A DNA stretch of 64,000 nt. Source: Planococcus citri (taxonomy: Eukaryota; Arthropoda; Insecta; Hemiptera; Pseudococcidae). Position 1 is the stretch's first letter; the number at the start of each line of letters is the position of its first letter. The position numbers were made by a program, and so were the translations under genes. The DNA lies in contig NC_088677.1 in assembly GCF_950023065.1 (NCBI RefSeq), forward strand, positions 72,875,469 to 72,939,468. Reading direction: 5' to 3'. Shown here piece after piece: positions 22,293 to 31,932 of the stretch. The notes below the pieces were generated by a model. The model worked only from the letters and a program-made list of their open reading frames with translations, made no database searches and was not told where the DNA came from.

Positions 22293-22529
22293 CTAGCGAT
22301 TTCTACAAAAATTACGAATGATGCTGACTTTTTGTCTTATCGGTTCAGACTGGTCAAATTCGTATTTTGACCTCGAAACAATTTGATGGTCAGCTATAAG
22401 AAAAATATTCGAATTCGGGGTTGGGATCAGAGTATATATGATGTCAAAATCGTTATTATACTTGTGACGAACTTGAAATTTATTTTTTAATTTAAGGTCA
22501 CGAAGTTTCAGACGAAGGGGATTACACAT
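22293..22529 (-). CDS. Small leader ORF A3 (MCN family)
   Basis: 78 codons from the ATG at 22529. It opens MCNPLRLKLRDLKLKNKF and matches A2 closely (MC-N/S-P-L/V-RLK, R-D, K-N, FDI-L/I-Y, YEFD-x-SEPI). The central part has a hydrophobic stretch (NSNIFLIADHQIV) too short and polar for a membrane span. An ACCCG-containing word lies 17 nt upstream of the ATG. It is followed after 17 nt by B2. Unknown function; probably an element-encoded accessory protein. Confidence 0.65.
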   Translation of the reverse strand: MCNPLRLKLRDLKLKNKFQVRHKYNNDFDIIYTLIPTPNSNIFLIADHQIVSRSKYEFDQSEPIRQKVSIIRNFCRNR

Positions 22530-22565
22530 ATAATGGATAATCCGCACGGGTAAAAGTTAACAAAG

Positions 22566-22625
22566 AACGAACTTTGTGGGTCTGAAAAAGTATTTTTCAG
22601 TCAGAAAGTTCCTCTTCTTTGTTGG
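22566..22625 (-). pseudogene. Orphan tail of an A-type leader ORF
   Basis: A 60-nt segment aligns with 22653-22712, which covers the 3' end of A2. In the sense direction it ends in a reading frame for NKEEELSD followed by a stop, against DEDEEFSD and stop for A2. No A-type body precedes it. It is best read as the remnant of a further A copy, mostly lost by deletion, or as a local duplication of the A2 tail. Confidence 0.5.
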
Positions 22626-22683
22626 AATAGACAAAATCGGTAAAATGACTTAGAACGAATTTTCTGGTTCTGAAAATTGAATT

Positions 22684-22932
22684 TCAATCAGAAAATTCTT
22701 CGTCTTCGTCAGGAAAATTTTCCACAATTTCAGGTATTTGGTTAATCGGTTCTGAGTAGTCGAATTCGTATAATGAGTTCGGTACAAAGTAGCGATTAGC
22801 AATTCCAGAAATGATTGGAAAGACAAGGATTAGAGAATATAGGATATCGAAATTTTCGTGAAAGCGAACGCGACCGTGAAGTAGATTTTTTACTGAAAAA
22901 TCACGTTTCTTCAAACGTACGGGTGAGCACAT
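22684..22932 (-). CDS. Small leader ORF A2 (MCN family)
   Basis: 82 codons from a true ATG at 22932, overlapping the 3' end of B1 by 32 nt in another frame. It opens MCSPVRLKKRDFSVKN and ends in a strongly acidic tail, PDEDEEFSD. The core has a hydrophobic stretch (LYSLILVFPIISGIA) that could be a buried strand/helix or, less likely, a membrane anchor. YEFDYSEPI matches YEFDQSEPI of A3 and FEFRDPDPI of A1. No family recognised outside this element. Confidence 0.65.
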   Translation of the reverse strand: MCSPVRLKKRDFSVKNLLHGRVRFHENFDILYSLILVFPIISGIANRYFVPNSLYEFDYSEPINQIPEIVENFPDEDEEFSD

Positions 22933-23146
22933 CCAAAAATTCCAAAAGTTCCCTAAGTTCTCTACGGTAGATTTCTATAGTTTCGATAGGGTCGGTATTA
23001 TCTTCAGGGACGAAATCGGAATATTCGTCAATATTCTGGTCGATTTCGGCAAAATGAAAGTCGAACGAGCTCTGTTCAATTTTTTCAATGTCTGAAGGGG
23101 ACTTAATCGAAAATCTACAGGGTTTTGTCACAGTCAAATTGCACAT
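22901..23146 (-). CDS. Small leader ORF B1 (MCN family)
   Basis: 81 codons from the ATG at 23146. It opens MCNLTVTKPCRFSIKSP, aligns along its N-terminal half with B2, and ends in a charged helix (ETIEIYRRELRELLEFLD). The start codons of B1 and B2 lie in the same 16-nt context, AATTCATGTGCAATTT. A TACCCG word lies 13 nt before the ATG, the same spacing as for A1. It follows the A1 stop by 32 nt and overlaps the A2 start. Unknown function. Confidence 0.65.
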   Translation of the reverse strand: MCNLTVTKPCRFSIKSPSDIEKIEQSSFDFHFAEIDQNIDEYSDFVPEDNTDPIETIEIYRRELRELLEFLDVLTRTFEET

Positions 23147-23178
23147 GAATTGCAATTTTCGGGTATGGAATGTCACGT

Positions 23179-23400
23179 TTAGTCGATACGATTATCAAAA
23201 TCAGCGTTAGAATTGGCAATTTCTTCACCGATGGGATCAGGATCGCGAAATTCGAACAATGACCTTATGAAATTCGATCGACTCAGGATTATATAAGAAC
23301 GATTAACCCACACACCGTTTTGGAATTCTAAACGAACGCGAAATCGGGGTGGTTTTCTCAAAGTAATTTTCCGTGTATGCAATCGAAGCGGATTGCACAT
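23179..23400 (-). CDS. Small leader ORF A1 (MCN family)
   Basis: 73 codons from the ATG at 23400; the frame continues upstream only to TTG. It opens MCNPLRLHTRKITLRKPP and is the first ORF of the cluster met by a scanning ribosome in this part of the leader. It shares MCNPLRL with A3 and the FEF...DPI motif with A2 and A3, but its middle has diverged. A TATACCCG word lies 13 nt before the ATG. Product unknown. Confidence 0.6.
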   Translation of the reverse strand: MCNPLRLHTRKITLRKPPRFRVRLEFQNGVWVNRSYIILSRSNFIRSLFEFRDPDPIGEEIANSNADFDNRID

Positions 23401-23430
23401 TAAATTGAGAATACGGGTATAAAAGGACAA

Positions 23431-24441
23431 AATCGAGATAGTTTTTACTGTAAAAATTAGCGGGTAGGATCGGGTTTGAGAATTTCAAAATTTTAGGGCC
23501 TAATTACCTTCGGAAAGGATGTAATTTGTATCTCCCTTGCTGTTTCAAATTTCGAACTGTGGGGAATCAAATTTGCCTCGCAATTTCGAAAATTTACACA
23601 ACTTGGGGGTCCTACCTATGGGCTTTGTTTAAACGTTCGGATTGAGAGAAATTGACCCAGGATAGTCTCTGTCAAAGCAGATACCCGGATAAATTTGTCA
23701 CAATACGAAAATTCAAACAAAGGGGTAGACAATCCGAAAAGTACGATTTGTCTGAAAATCCAAACCACGGTGAATTTACCAGGATAGTCTCTGTCTAAGC
23801 AGATGCCTAAATAAATTCACGACGTAATTCGTAAATTCGGACAAATAAAGAGGTCCTAAAATATTTAATAATTTTCTTCAACCTTGAGAAAAAAGGAAGT
23901 AAGAAAATTACTAAATTTGTCAGATTTTCGGGATTTGATCAAATTTGTGTAAGAAATTTGCATCAAACTCCGAGAATTATTTAGAGAAATTCTGTCGCTA
24001 GAAATCGGTGGCAATAAAACAGCGATTTCTAGTGCCTATGAATTGTTCAAATCTTCGATCGTTTCCTAAATTCCGGAGAATCCGTACTGCCTATCGAAAA
24101 TGTGTGAACAATTCCTACGTGATTTTAATATTCACGATCAATTCTAGCAAACGAGAATCTTTCGAAAATATTAAGATCTTTGAAAAATTCCAAAAATCAC
24201 AACTTATTCGTAAATTTCGAGAAATTTATCAAATAAATTGGGGTTTTTCGAATTTTTTTAGAGAGAATGATCCTATTGAATAAAACTTCGTTATGTTAGA
24301 CTTAACGAGGTCGTATTCGCTATTTTACAGAGCTTGATATTTTCGTCAATCTACGCAAGAAAATAGATTTTCGAAAATATGAAGGCCGGGGTTAGATATA
24401 ATTCTAATTATGACGTAAATAAATTTATGACACAAAGAGAA
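23431..24441. other. 5' leader between primer-binding site and small ORFs
   Basis: About 1 kb without a supported ORF on the sense strand. It contains the 39-bp direct repeat at 23657-23695 and 23779-23817. In retroelements this region carries packaging and dimerisation signals, which would fit a repeated, conserved non-coding motif. Confidence 0.5.
23657..23817 (-). repeat. 39-bp direct repeat in the leader
   Basis: Copies at 23657-23695 and 23779-23817 (offset 122 bp) share CCAGGATAGTCTCTGTC, AAGCAGAT and ATAAATT with only a few substitutions. The sequence between the copies is not duplicated. Retention of the motif in a non-coding leader suggests a cis-acting RNA role or a recent partial duplication. 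Confidence 0.65.
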
Positions 24442-24457
24442 CCATGTCCGGGCGCCA
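24442..24457 (-). other. Primer-binding site, tRNA-Lys-like
   Basis: On the sense strand TGGCGCCCGGACATGG begins one base after the 5' LTR. It agrees at 14 of 16 positions with the complement of the 3' end of animal tRNA-Lys(UUU), TGGCGCCCGAACAGGG. The first nine bases are perfect. It is the expected site for priming minus-strand cDNA; another tRNA of this host could match better. Confidence 0.75.
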
Positions 24458-24458
24458 T

Positions 24459-25383
24459 TGTAAAGACATTTCCGGTCTGCCAATGTAAGGGAAATAGGTT
24501 ATTCATAAATACCTAGACAATAGTTTTTGCCTAAATGCCTACAAAAGTCCTATAAAGCTGTTGATATTATAATGCTCGGGTAGCAGCAGCGGGGTTCATT
24601 GATAGATGAGACAAGCTTACATAATTCCGTCTATGATCTGTCCGAAGACCTATCATAGGGGTGTATTAGTACCTAAATAGGGGTTAGAACTCTCCTAATT
24701 GAATTATCTACATTTATTCATTAAGCGCCTAAATAAATAAATTAAGAGAATAAGAACACCTAGTTGGATACTCCGTGTATACGATATAATTGCAATACAC
24801 ACCTTATAATTACAACACAAATAATTGGTAAAGCTAATTATTTGTATCTTAAGCTAACAGGTAAATAAATTCATATATGACATATTATTTATGGAAGAAG
24901 ATGATTACTTACGACCTTTTGGTGTTATACTTTGCGATGCGCGAATATAACGATTAACGATTGTTTAATAACCCAGGGGTAGTATTAGCAATTTAATCGA
25001 TATTAATTACTTTTTAACAACAAAAACACGCATTGACAAATTATCGGAGCTGGGCTTAACGCGAGATGATCAGGCTCGACATGTGAACAAGAATATAAGA
25101 TTCAGGCTCACCCACAACGACGCGGACTGTTCTATACACCTTAGCAAGAGTAGATGATAGAACTATAAGTCTGGAAGTCAGAATTATAAGACGTCAGGCT
25201 TACAAGTGATGAGAGCATCTCGATCTCGATGGCTCGATGCTACATCTTGCCATCTCTTAATTAATCGCATCGTTCCCACCTCAAGTAGGGGAATCCCATT
25301 TAGGAGTAACTCTACACATAGACAGATAGGGGAATAGGAAATATGGCAACACGTAATGTCGCAAGGCATGATGTCCCTTCACA
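24459..25383 (-). repeat. 5' LTR (right copy) of the giant element
   Basis: 925 bp, flanked by the primer-binding site on one side and the ATTT duplication on the other. As the upstream LTR it should carry the promoter in U3 (see 25182-25198) and an AATAAA signal on the sense strand at about 24713-24718. LTR identity to the left copy is about 99.8 percent by visual comparison. Confidence 0.95.
25182..25198 (-). promoter_or_regulatory. Candidate U3 promoter: CRE-like site plus TATA-like box
   Basis: The sense strand reads CCTGACGTCTTATAATT about 190 bases into the 5' LTR. TGACGTC matches the core of a CREB/ATF site and TTATAAT could serve as the TATA element, which would put the transcript start roughly at 25150-25160. 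The same bases occur in the other LTR. Assignment is by motif only. Confidence 0.4.
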
Positions 25384-26084
25384 ATTTCATTATTCAATTC
25401 ATGTTGCTATTTATTTCTAGTATTTAATTCTGAATTCTTAATATCTAAAGGCAATTTCAAGAAGCCTCCGGACCGCACTGAAAGTACAAGTAAGTCAGCA
25501 AAAATTATTTTATTGGTGCTTTTTTTAATCATAGACACTGGAAAGTGCTCAAGGAAAGAACTCGAAAAAATCAGCCAACGAAAACGAATCGTTTTCGAAA
25601 TTGGAGCTTTGAAATCAGTGTCAATTTTGGAATGAGGAACTGGCAGGCAGTTCAAGTTTCGTGATTCCAGACACTTTATTCTTATAAGTGAAAATTTATT
25701 GCAATATTTTTTAGATGTTTTCATAACCAAAGATCACTACTTACAAAATAGTCATTTACCTAATTTGTATTACAAAGAATATTATAGTAGAAAAAAAACA
25801 CGTTAGGTATAAATCCAACAGTTCACATTTAAAAAAATGAAAAAATATTTATTATTATTTCAGAATTTATGAAAAAATCTATGTAGGATTTTTTTGCAAC
25901 TTTGAAGAGGTGAAACTTTTTTAGAAATTTTGGTCAAAAATAGGATTTTTTCGCAATATTGGCAAAAAAAGTAAAAATCAAAAATCATAGCTAATTTTGG
26001 CAAAAAATAGAACTTTTTTTGTGATATTACTCAAAAAAATAGACCTATCATTTTTTGAAAATTTTAGCAAGAAGAAACACTTTT
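25384..26084. other. Right host flank and AT-rich spacer
   Basis: 25384-25387 is the right copy of the ATTT duplication. The remainder has no supported gene. From about 25860 it becomes a degenerate repeat of phrases such as TTTTGGCAAAAAATAGGA, the same style of sequence seen at 28820-29060 and 39840-40200. Confidence 0.5.
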
Positions 26085-26917
26085 TAGTCCAGGAAAATTA
26101 GATGAAAAAAAAGGGTCATTGGGAAAAGTGAGGTAGAAAGCTGAATTTTGGTATACAGGTCCATTTTTTGGTGCTGAACACGAATCCGATGAGTCCCCGG
26201 TCGTCCCTGGTGAGCTTTCTCCCCTATTGTGGATCTAAGCCCCCCAAAACCAGTTTTTTGCAATTTTCTCCCCCGCATTGCATTTTAGCGAAAAATGAGG
26301 TTAGACACAAGAATCTACGTCAAATTTCCGATCTAGTGACATATCAACTTTTCTTCTACCCTCAAGGGGGTTGGAACCACAACCATTCAAAAAAGGGGGG
26401 TTCCCTGAAAAATACAAAACGTCTATAGGCGCCTAAGAGGGGTGAAATGGTCCCCGACAGCGTTCGAGTTGATATTAGCATGAAAAGTGGGTACCATAGA
26501 GAAACCTCCGCGCAAAAAATTTTAGATCCACACCCCCTCCCCTTTTTGCGGAACCATCCTTTTTTGAAATTTCAGTATCACTTTCCTCAGCCCCATTTCA
26601 ACCGATTTTGAAAATTTTTCTGGAGGTTATGTATATGCTTGATAGGTAACCCCACAAAAATTTTCAACCCCCTCCCCTCATATTTACCCCCCAAAATGGC
26701 GTTTTTTTCATTTTTTTAGGCCTATTAACAATCAAGATTGCGAGGTAAAATTTTGTAAACACGTTTTTTGGATGTATTTTTGGCCCCCAAACATCATATA
26801 CTATATTAGAAATTTTTGCTTTGGTGCGCCGTGGTAAAAACTTGAAATAATGTATCGTAGGGGGGTGGGGGGTGAAATGGCAATTTTGAAAAAAACAACT
26901 ATCAATGAGTAGGGTAT

Positions 26918-27193
26918 CGTTTTCATATGATTCGATACCGCTGAGCACGAATATGACCTCAGATTTTTTGCTACACTCACCTACCCCTCTCCAGAGCCCC
27001 TCAGCCCCCTCAATTTTCACGATTTTCGAAATATAGTTATTTTGATGACGTTGGTGTCGTTTTCATATGATTCGACACCGCTGAGCACGAATACGACCTC
27101 CGATTTTTTGCTACACTCACCTACCCCTCTCCTGAGCCCCTCAGCCCCCTCAATTTTCACGATTTTTGAAATAAAGTTATTTTGGTGATGTTG
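26918..27193. repeat. 138-bp tandem repeat, two copies (left arm of foldback)
   Basis: Each copy runs from GTTTTCATATGATTCGA through GCTGAGCACGAATA and CCCTCAGCCCCCTCAATTT to the TAGTTATTTTGATG region. The same unit occurs three times in inverse orientation at about 27602-28010. Confidence 0.75.
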
Positions 27194-27601
27194 GTTTCAT
27201 TGCTATGGGAAAATTACATAAGTTCATTGTTATTGTACATAAAATTTCTCGTAGAATGAGCTACAGCACATGGCTCCCCCTCGAGGGAGGTGGACCCTTC
27301 AATTTTTTTCCACGCAGAAAACGTAACAATCTGTATGTGTACTGGACTGTATAGGTATGCGGAGCATATGTGGCATAATAATTATTCATGATAACTGTAA
27401 CTTGAGTATGTATGAGTATGTATTTTATAATTCAATGACTACCTACATAAAAAATCACAAGAAAAAAATACGGTAACGAAATACTTATAAAAAAAAGTAA
27501 AGAATGTTAATTTGTGATTCACTTAATCGTCATGTCATCACTAATGTCATCATCTGTGGTATAACTTTCGTCGCTGGAATAGTTGTAATCGTCATTTTCT
27601 T
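27194..27601. other. Unpaired centre of the foldback element
   Basis: About 400 bp, AT-rich, without an ORF of note. It carries TATGTATGAGTATG micro-repeats and forms the loop between the two arms. Confidence 0.5.
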
Positions 27602-28010
27602 TCGAAAATCGTGAAAAATGAGGGGGCTGAGGGACTCTGGAGAGGGGTAGGTGATTGTAGCAGAAAATCTGAGGTCATATTCGTGCTCAGCGGTATCGAA
27701 TCATATGAAAACGACACCAACATCATCAAAATAACTATATTTCGGAAATCGTGAAAATTGAGGGGGCTGAGGGGCTCTGGAGAGGGGTAGGTGAGTGTAG
27801 CAAAAAATCGGAGGTCGTATTCGTGCTCAGCGGTGTCGAATCATATGAAAACGACACCAACGTCATCAAAATAACTATATTTCGAAAATCGTGAAAATTG
27901 AGGGGGCTGAGGGGCTCTGGAGAGGGGTAGGTGAGTGTAGCAAAAAATCTGAGGTCATATTCGTGCTCAGCGGTATCGAATCATATGAAAACGATACCCT
28001 ACTCATTGAT
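27602..28010. repeat. 138-bp tandem repeat, three copies (right arm of foldback)
   Basis: Three head-to-tail units, inverse to those at 26918-27193. The first copy has diverged most (GGGACTCTGG and GTGATTGTAGCAG variants). The different copy number in the two arms shows that the units expand or contract independently. Confidence 0.75.
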
Positions 28011-28818
28011 AGTTGTTTTTTTTCAAAATTGCCATTTCACCCCCCACCCCCCTACGATACATTATTTCAAGTTTTTACCACGGCGCACCAAAGCAAAAAT
28101 TTCTAATATAGTATATGATGTTTGGGGGCCAAAAATACATTCAAAAAACGTGTTTACAAAATTTTACCTTCGCAATCTTGATTGTTAATAGGCCTAAAAA
28201 AATGAAAAAAACGCCATTTTGGGGGGTAAATATGAGGGGAGGGGGTTGAAAATTTTTGTGGGGTTACCTATCAAGCATATACATAACCTCCAGAAAAATT
28301 TTCAAAATCGGTTGAAATGGGGCTGAGGAAAGTGATACTGAAATTTCAAAAAAGGATGGTTCCGCAAAAAGGGGAGGGGGTGTGGATCTAAAATTTTTTG
28401 CGCGGAGGTTTCTCTATGGTACCCACTTTTCATGCTAATATCAACTCGAACGCTGTCGGGGACCATTTCACCCCTCTTAGGCGCCTATAGACGTTTTGTA
28501 TTTTTCAGGGAACCCCCCTTTTTTGAATGGTTGTGGTTCCAACCCCCTTGAGGGTAGAAGAAAAGTTGATATGTCACTAGATCGGAAATTTGACGTAGAT
28601 TCTTGTGTCTAACCTCATTTTTCGCTAAAATGCAATGCGGGGGAGAAAATTGCAAAAAACTGGTTTTGGGGGGCTTAGATCCACAATAGGGGAGAAAGCT
28701 CACCAGGGACGACCGGGGACTCATCGGATTCGTGTTCAGCACCAAAAAATGGACCTGTATACCAAAATTCAGCTTTCTACCTCACTTTTCCCAATGGAAT
28801 GTTATTTTTCCTGGACTA

Positions 28819-30204
28819 TTTGACAACTTTGGAAAAAAGGCAGAATTTTTTTGTTAACTTTTGGGGGAAAGTATATAGGACTCTTGAGACTTATGGAAAT
28901 AAAGTATGACTTTTTGGTAACTTTGAGAAAAAAATTGAGGACTTTTTCGCGATATAGGTACTTATTTTTTTTCAAATATAATTTCTTGGGAATTTTGACA
29001 AAACAAGAAGGTCTTGTAGACACCTTTGGAAAAAAACTGTTGCACAATTTGTTTTCTCTTATTTTTTGCAGCAGACTTGGTTGTGCCAGAAAATTCATTG
29101 ACTTTTTGGAAAATCCTCGCGTGCCTACAGTGAAAAAAAAATATCCTAATTTCCGAATTCAGGGCTGAATTTTAAACCACAAAAATAACAATCAAAATTT
29201 AAAATTTAAAATGAAAAAAAAAAGCAAAAGTAGAAAAATGTTGATGAGTACAATGACTTCTAAATGCTCATTGCTCAATACCTACAGAGGTTTTTCTCGA
29301 ATGTGCTCCGTAACTTCTTGATCCTCAAAATGTACTCACCAGTTTACTAAAATGTGAAAAATAATTGGAAAAATCGATAATACGGTTTTTTTTTTTCATG
29401 TTAGGTACAACAGTTGCGTATTTTGTTCGTTGATGAATTGCAGTACGGAGCATCTATAAGTTACCTACACCCAATTCTTTGATGAGAAAAAGAATCATTA
29501 ATTACCTACCTAAAGAAGTACTTAAAGGATCAAAATGTAAATATAGATTGAATCAAACACCGGACTATTCCCAATGAATGAATTCGTTGCCTCCAGTTTT
29601 TCATCATTTTTGAAGGTCTGGACACTAAATTACAAATATTGACGGTTTACTTCCAGGTATCGGAACAATATACATGTATTTTTGATTATTGCACCTAAAC
29701 GAACAACGTGAACTAGAGCACAGAAATTAAAAGAACTACAGTAACATAAAAGCGCATTAGAGTAGTTCTTAAGTTCAAACAAATACTGGTTGAATTGAAT
29801 TTTTCGTTTCCGGATACTTTTCATCTGTCAAGTTCGTACATGTTGTTCTCGAGTTTATCCATCCACGAAATGAAACTGGCAGCTTGGACAACAGTTCATC
29901 AACGCAGAAATGTTTCCACTTTACATGGCTCAATATAACTAAAGACGGCATAGGCTTGGGGAAGCCAAGAACATGAAAAAATGTCAGATTTTCCGAGCAC
30001 ATAAGAGTACTTGCATGGCCCGAAACGCACAAAGTGCTCTTGAAGAAAATTTGGAGCGAGAGACTGTAAGATTTTTTATTTTTGCTGAGTCAAAGCGAAG
30101 AATACTTCTTCTGAAGTTGAAAAGCACGAGAAAGTATTCCAACTACTACATACATAATTGATATGGCCTCTAAGGCTCTAAGCAGAAATGCACTCGTTGC
30201 AGCA
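28819..30204. other. Intergenic, no gene seen
   Basis: 28820-29060 continues the TTTTTGG/AACTTTGG-type degenerate repeat interrupted by the foldback element. The rest has short ORFs without recognisable features. Confidence 0.4.
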
Positions 30205-30436
30205 AAAAATCAAGATCAAAATGAACGAACGATTCTCCGAGCCAAAAAAGTCAGGTGCTTATAACTTATTGGTAATAAGAAAATACAATTAATAATGTGC
30301 ATATAACGAACTACATCAACATTCAGATCTATAGTGTGAGCCTAGTGCATTTTTTAAATTGTATTTTCTTATTACCAATAAATGACTGACTTTCATGGTT
30401 CGGGAATTCGTTCGTTCATTTTGATCTTGATTTTTC
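30205..30436. mobile_element. MITE-like inverted repeat, about 230 bp
   Basis: AATCAAGATCAAAATGAACG at the left end is matched by its reverse complement at the right end, and the inner words TTATTGGTAATAAGAAAATA and TATTTTCTTATTACCAATAA also pair. The loop is about 70 bp. No coding capacity. The structure fits a non-autonomous DNA transposon; no clear target duplication was identified. Confidence 0.6.
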
Positions 30437-30460
30437 ATTAACGGGGATGCATAATGCATA

Positions 30461-30599
30461 CGTTTTTGGTATTCATCATGTGTGGGATTCATCTAAATTA
30501 CAATATGTGTTTCATTGGTTATATTATTCTGAATAATATAACCAATGAAACACGTACTGTGATTTAAATGAATCCTACACAGATGAATATCAAAAACAT
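30461..30599. repeat. Near-perfect hairpin, about 139 bp
   Basis: The two arms pair almost throughout: TTTCATTGGTTATATTATTC on the left with GAATAATATAACCAATGAAA on the right, extended by GGATTCAT/ATGAATCC and TTTTTGGTATTCAT/ATGAATATCAAAAA. There is essentially no loop. It lies 25 bp from the preceding MITE-like element and could be an independent insertion or a palindromic duplication. Confidence 0.65.
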
Positions 30600-31930
30600 C
30601 TGTGTGTGATCATAACTAAAGGTTCCCTATTCGAAAAAAGACACTAATTTCTCGTAGCTGCGACGGATACGAAATGAATAATTCACCATACGATGTTGAA
30701 CATGTCGATATGTAAAACTGAATATGGCAAATACAACATGGACATACGTGGTGCAAAAATGACTGCGAATAAAATCAAAAACCTATAGAATGAAGAAACA
30801 AAATGGTCATTTATTTTCCAGTTATGTTTGTAGGTGATCGTGTTGACGATTGATGTTGAAAAAAATGACTTAGAAGCTGAGAAAAAGAAATGAATTCAAG
30901 TGTAGGTACACATGAAATTTCAAAATGATTTAAAGCACTGCTTAATATGTAAATAAACTACGTTTCAAAAATTGTGTTTATTTATCAACAGAACGAATAA
31001 TTTTCTTTCTAGATTAATCTTTAGATTAGTTAATTAGGTAGGTATAGCTTATGGAATTTCGATATCTTGATGCATCCTGAATTACTCCCATGTAGTTAAG
31101 TCAGCCATTTTCAAGATAAGTAGCTGAAGAGGGAGAGTTCTGTAATTTTGTTGGGAATGGTCATTGAGAAAATCAATAATTTTATTTATCTCGGTAAAAA
31201 AAAAACAATCAAGTAAGTATGTATTAAGAAAATATTCTTCTGACAAAATGAAGATGAATCTAGTTGAATGAAAAACATCGTCCTGGTAAGTATTCAACAA
31301 CCTAAAAAAACAAAACACAATTTTTATTGCCATCAATTAAGAAATCAAAATTACAAAAAATCTTTTTCAATTTTAATATTAAGATTTCTTGATGAATTAT
31401 TAAAAATCAAAACTAGGTACCTACCTACTTATGGTGTTTGAAAAACTTTATGATCAAAATCAGCATAGTAGGTACATGGGTAAGTACCTAAGTTGAATAT
31501 TTATAAACATTGGTAGGTACGAGTACCTCGTATTTCATTTTTTCCAATTTTGGTGAGATTTATACAAAAAGACCACCATTTTTTTTTAAATTTTGTTTTT
31601 AATGAAACCAAAAAGTTTACGGCTTGGGGCACCAGGAGATAATCATCTTCAATTGTCGATAAAAAATTGGAAAATGACAAGATTTGTCATAAAAATTGAA
31701 AAAATTCATGAAAAGTTCATTTTACAAAATTTGCTCAGAATATCGACAAAATTGTCCAAAAATCAGTCAGAAAATTGACAACTGGAAAATATGGCTTCAC
31801 TAATGAAAAAATTTGTAAAATTGTCGTATGTTAAGTAATTGTTGAAAATTCAACTAAATTTACAGAAAATATACTTGGTTTAAAAATATTGAAAAAATTA
31901 TTTGCAGCTTCAGAATTCTTCTAAATAATC
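30600..31930. other. Intergenic, no gene seen
   Basis: AT-rich sequence with TAGGTACCTACC micro-repeats at about 31410-31530. No supported ORF or structural element. Confidence 0.45.
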
Positions 31931-31932
31931 CC

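Larger units (their letters stand above)
1342..25383 (-). mobile_element. Giant Ty3/Gypsy-type LTR retrotransposon (24,042 bp)
   Basis: A complete element bounded by two direct 925-bp LTRs with TG/CA ends and an ATTT duplication. The sense strand is minus: 5' LTR 24459-25383, primer-binding site 24442-24457, Gag-Pol 13037-20992, purine tract 2271-2281, 3' LTR 1342-2266. The RT, integrase and GPY/F-type domain order places it in Ty3/Gypsy. Most autonomous elements of this group are 5-10 kb, so this one is unusually long. The extra length consists of a leader of about 3.5 kb with five small related ORFs and a 3' internal region of about 10.8 kb with accessory ORFs. The LTRs differ at only two sites found by eye, so the insertion is young. 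Gag-Pol is intact, but one accessory ORF has an internal stop. Confidence 0.95.
26085..28818. mobile_element. Foldback element with arms of about 1.1 kb
   Basis: The left arm (about 26085-27193) and right arm (about 27602-28818) are inverted copies. Conceptual translations from the two arms are identical over 86 codons (26168-26428 plus strand against 28485-28745 minus strand). The outer ends share TAGTCCAGGAAAA as an inverted terminal word. The inner parts of both arms consist of a 138-bp unit: two copies on the left, three on the right. The unpaired centre is about 400 bp. No transposase is encoded, so it is non-autonomous. The few differences seen (one inserted A and one G/A near the end of the non-repetitive arm) imply a young element or ongoing arm conversion. 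The ORFs in the arms are chance frames. Confidence 0.85.

Noticed and set aside
26168..28745. Identical 86-codon ORFs in the two arms of the foldback element, which look like a duplicated gene
   Set aside because: Identity comes from the inverted repeat itself; both strands carry comparable frames and no domain is present.
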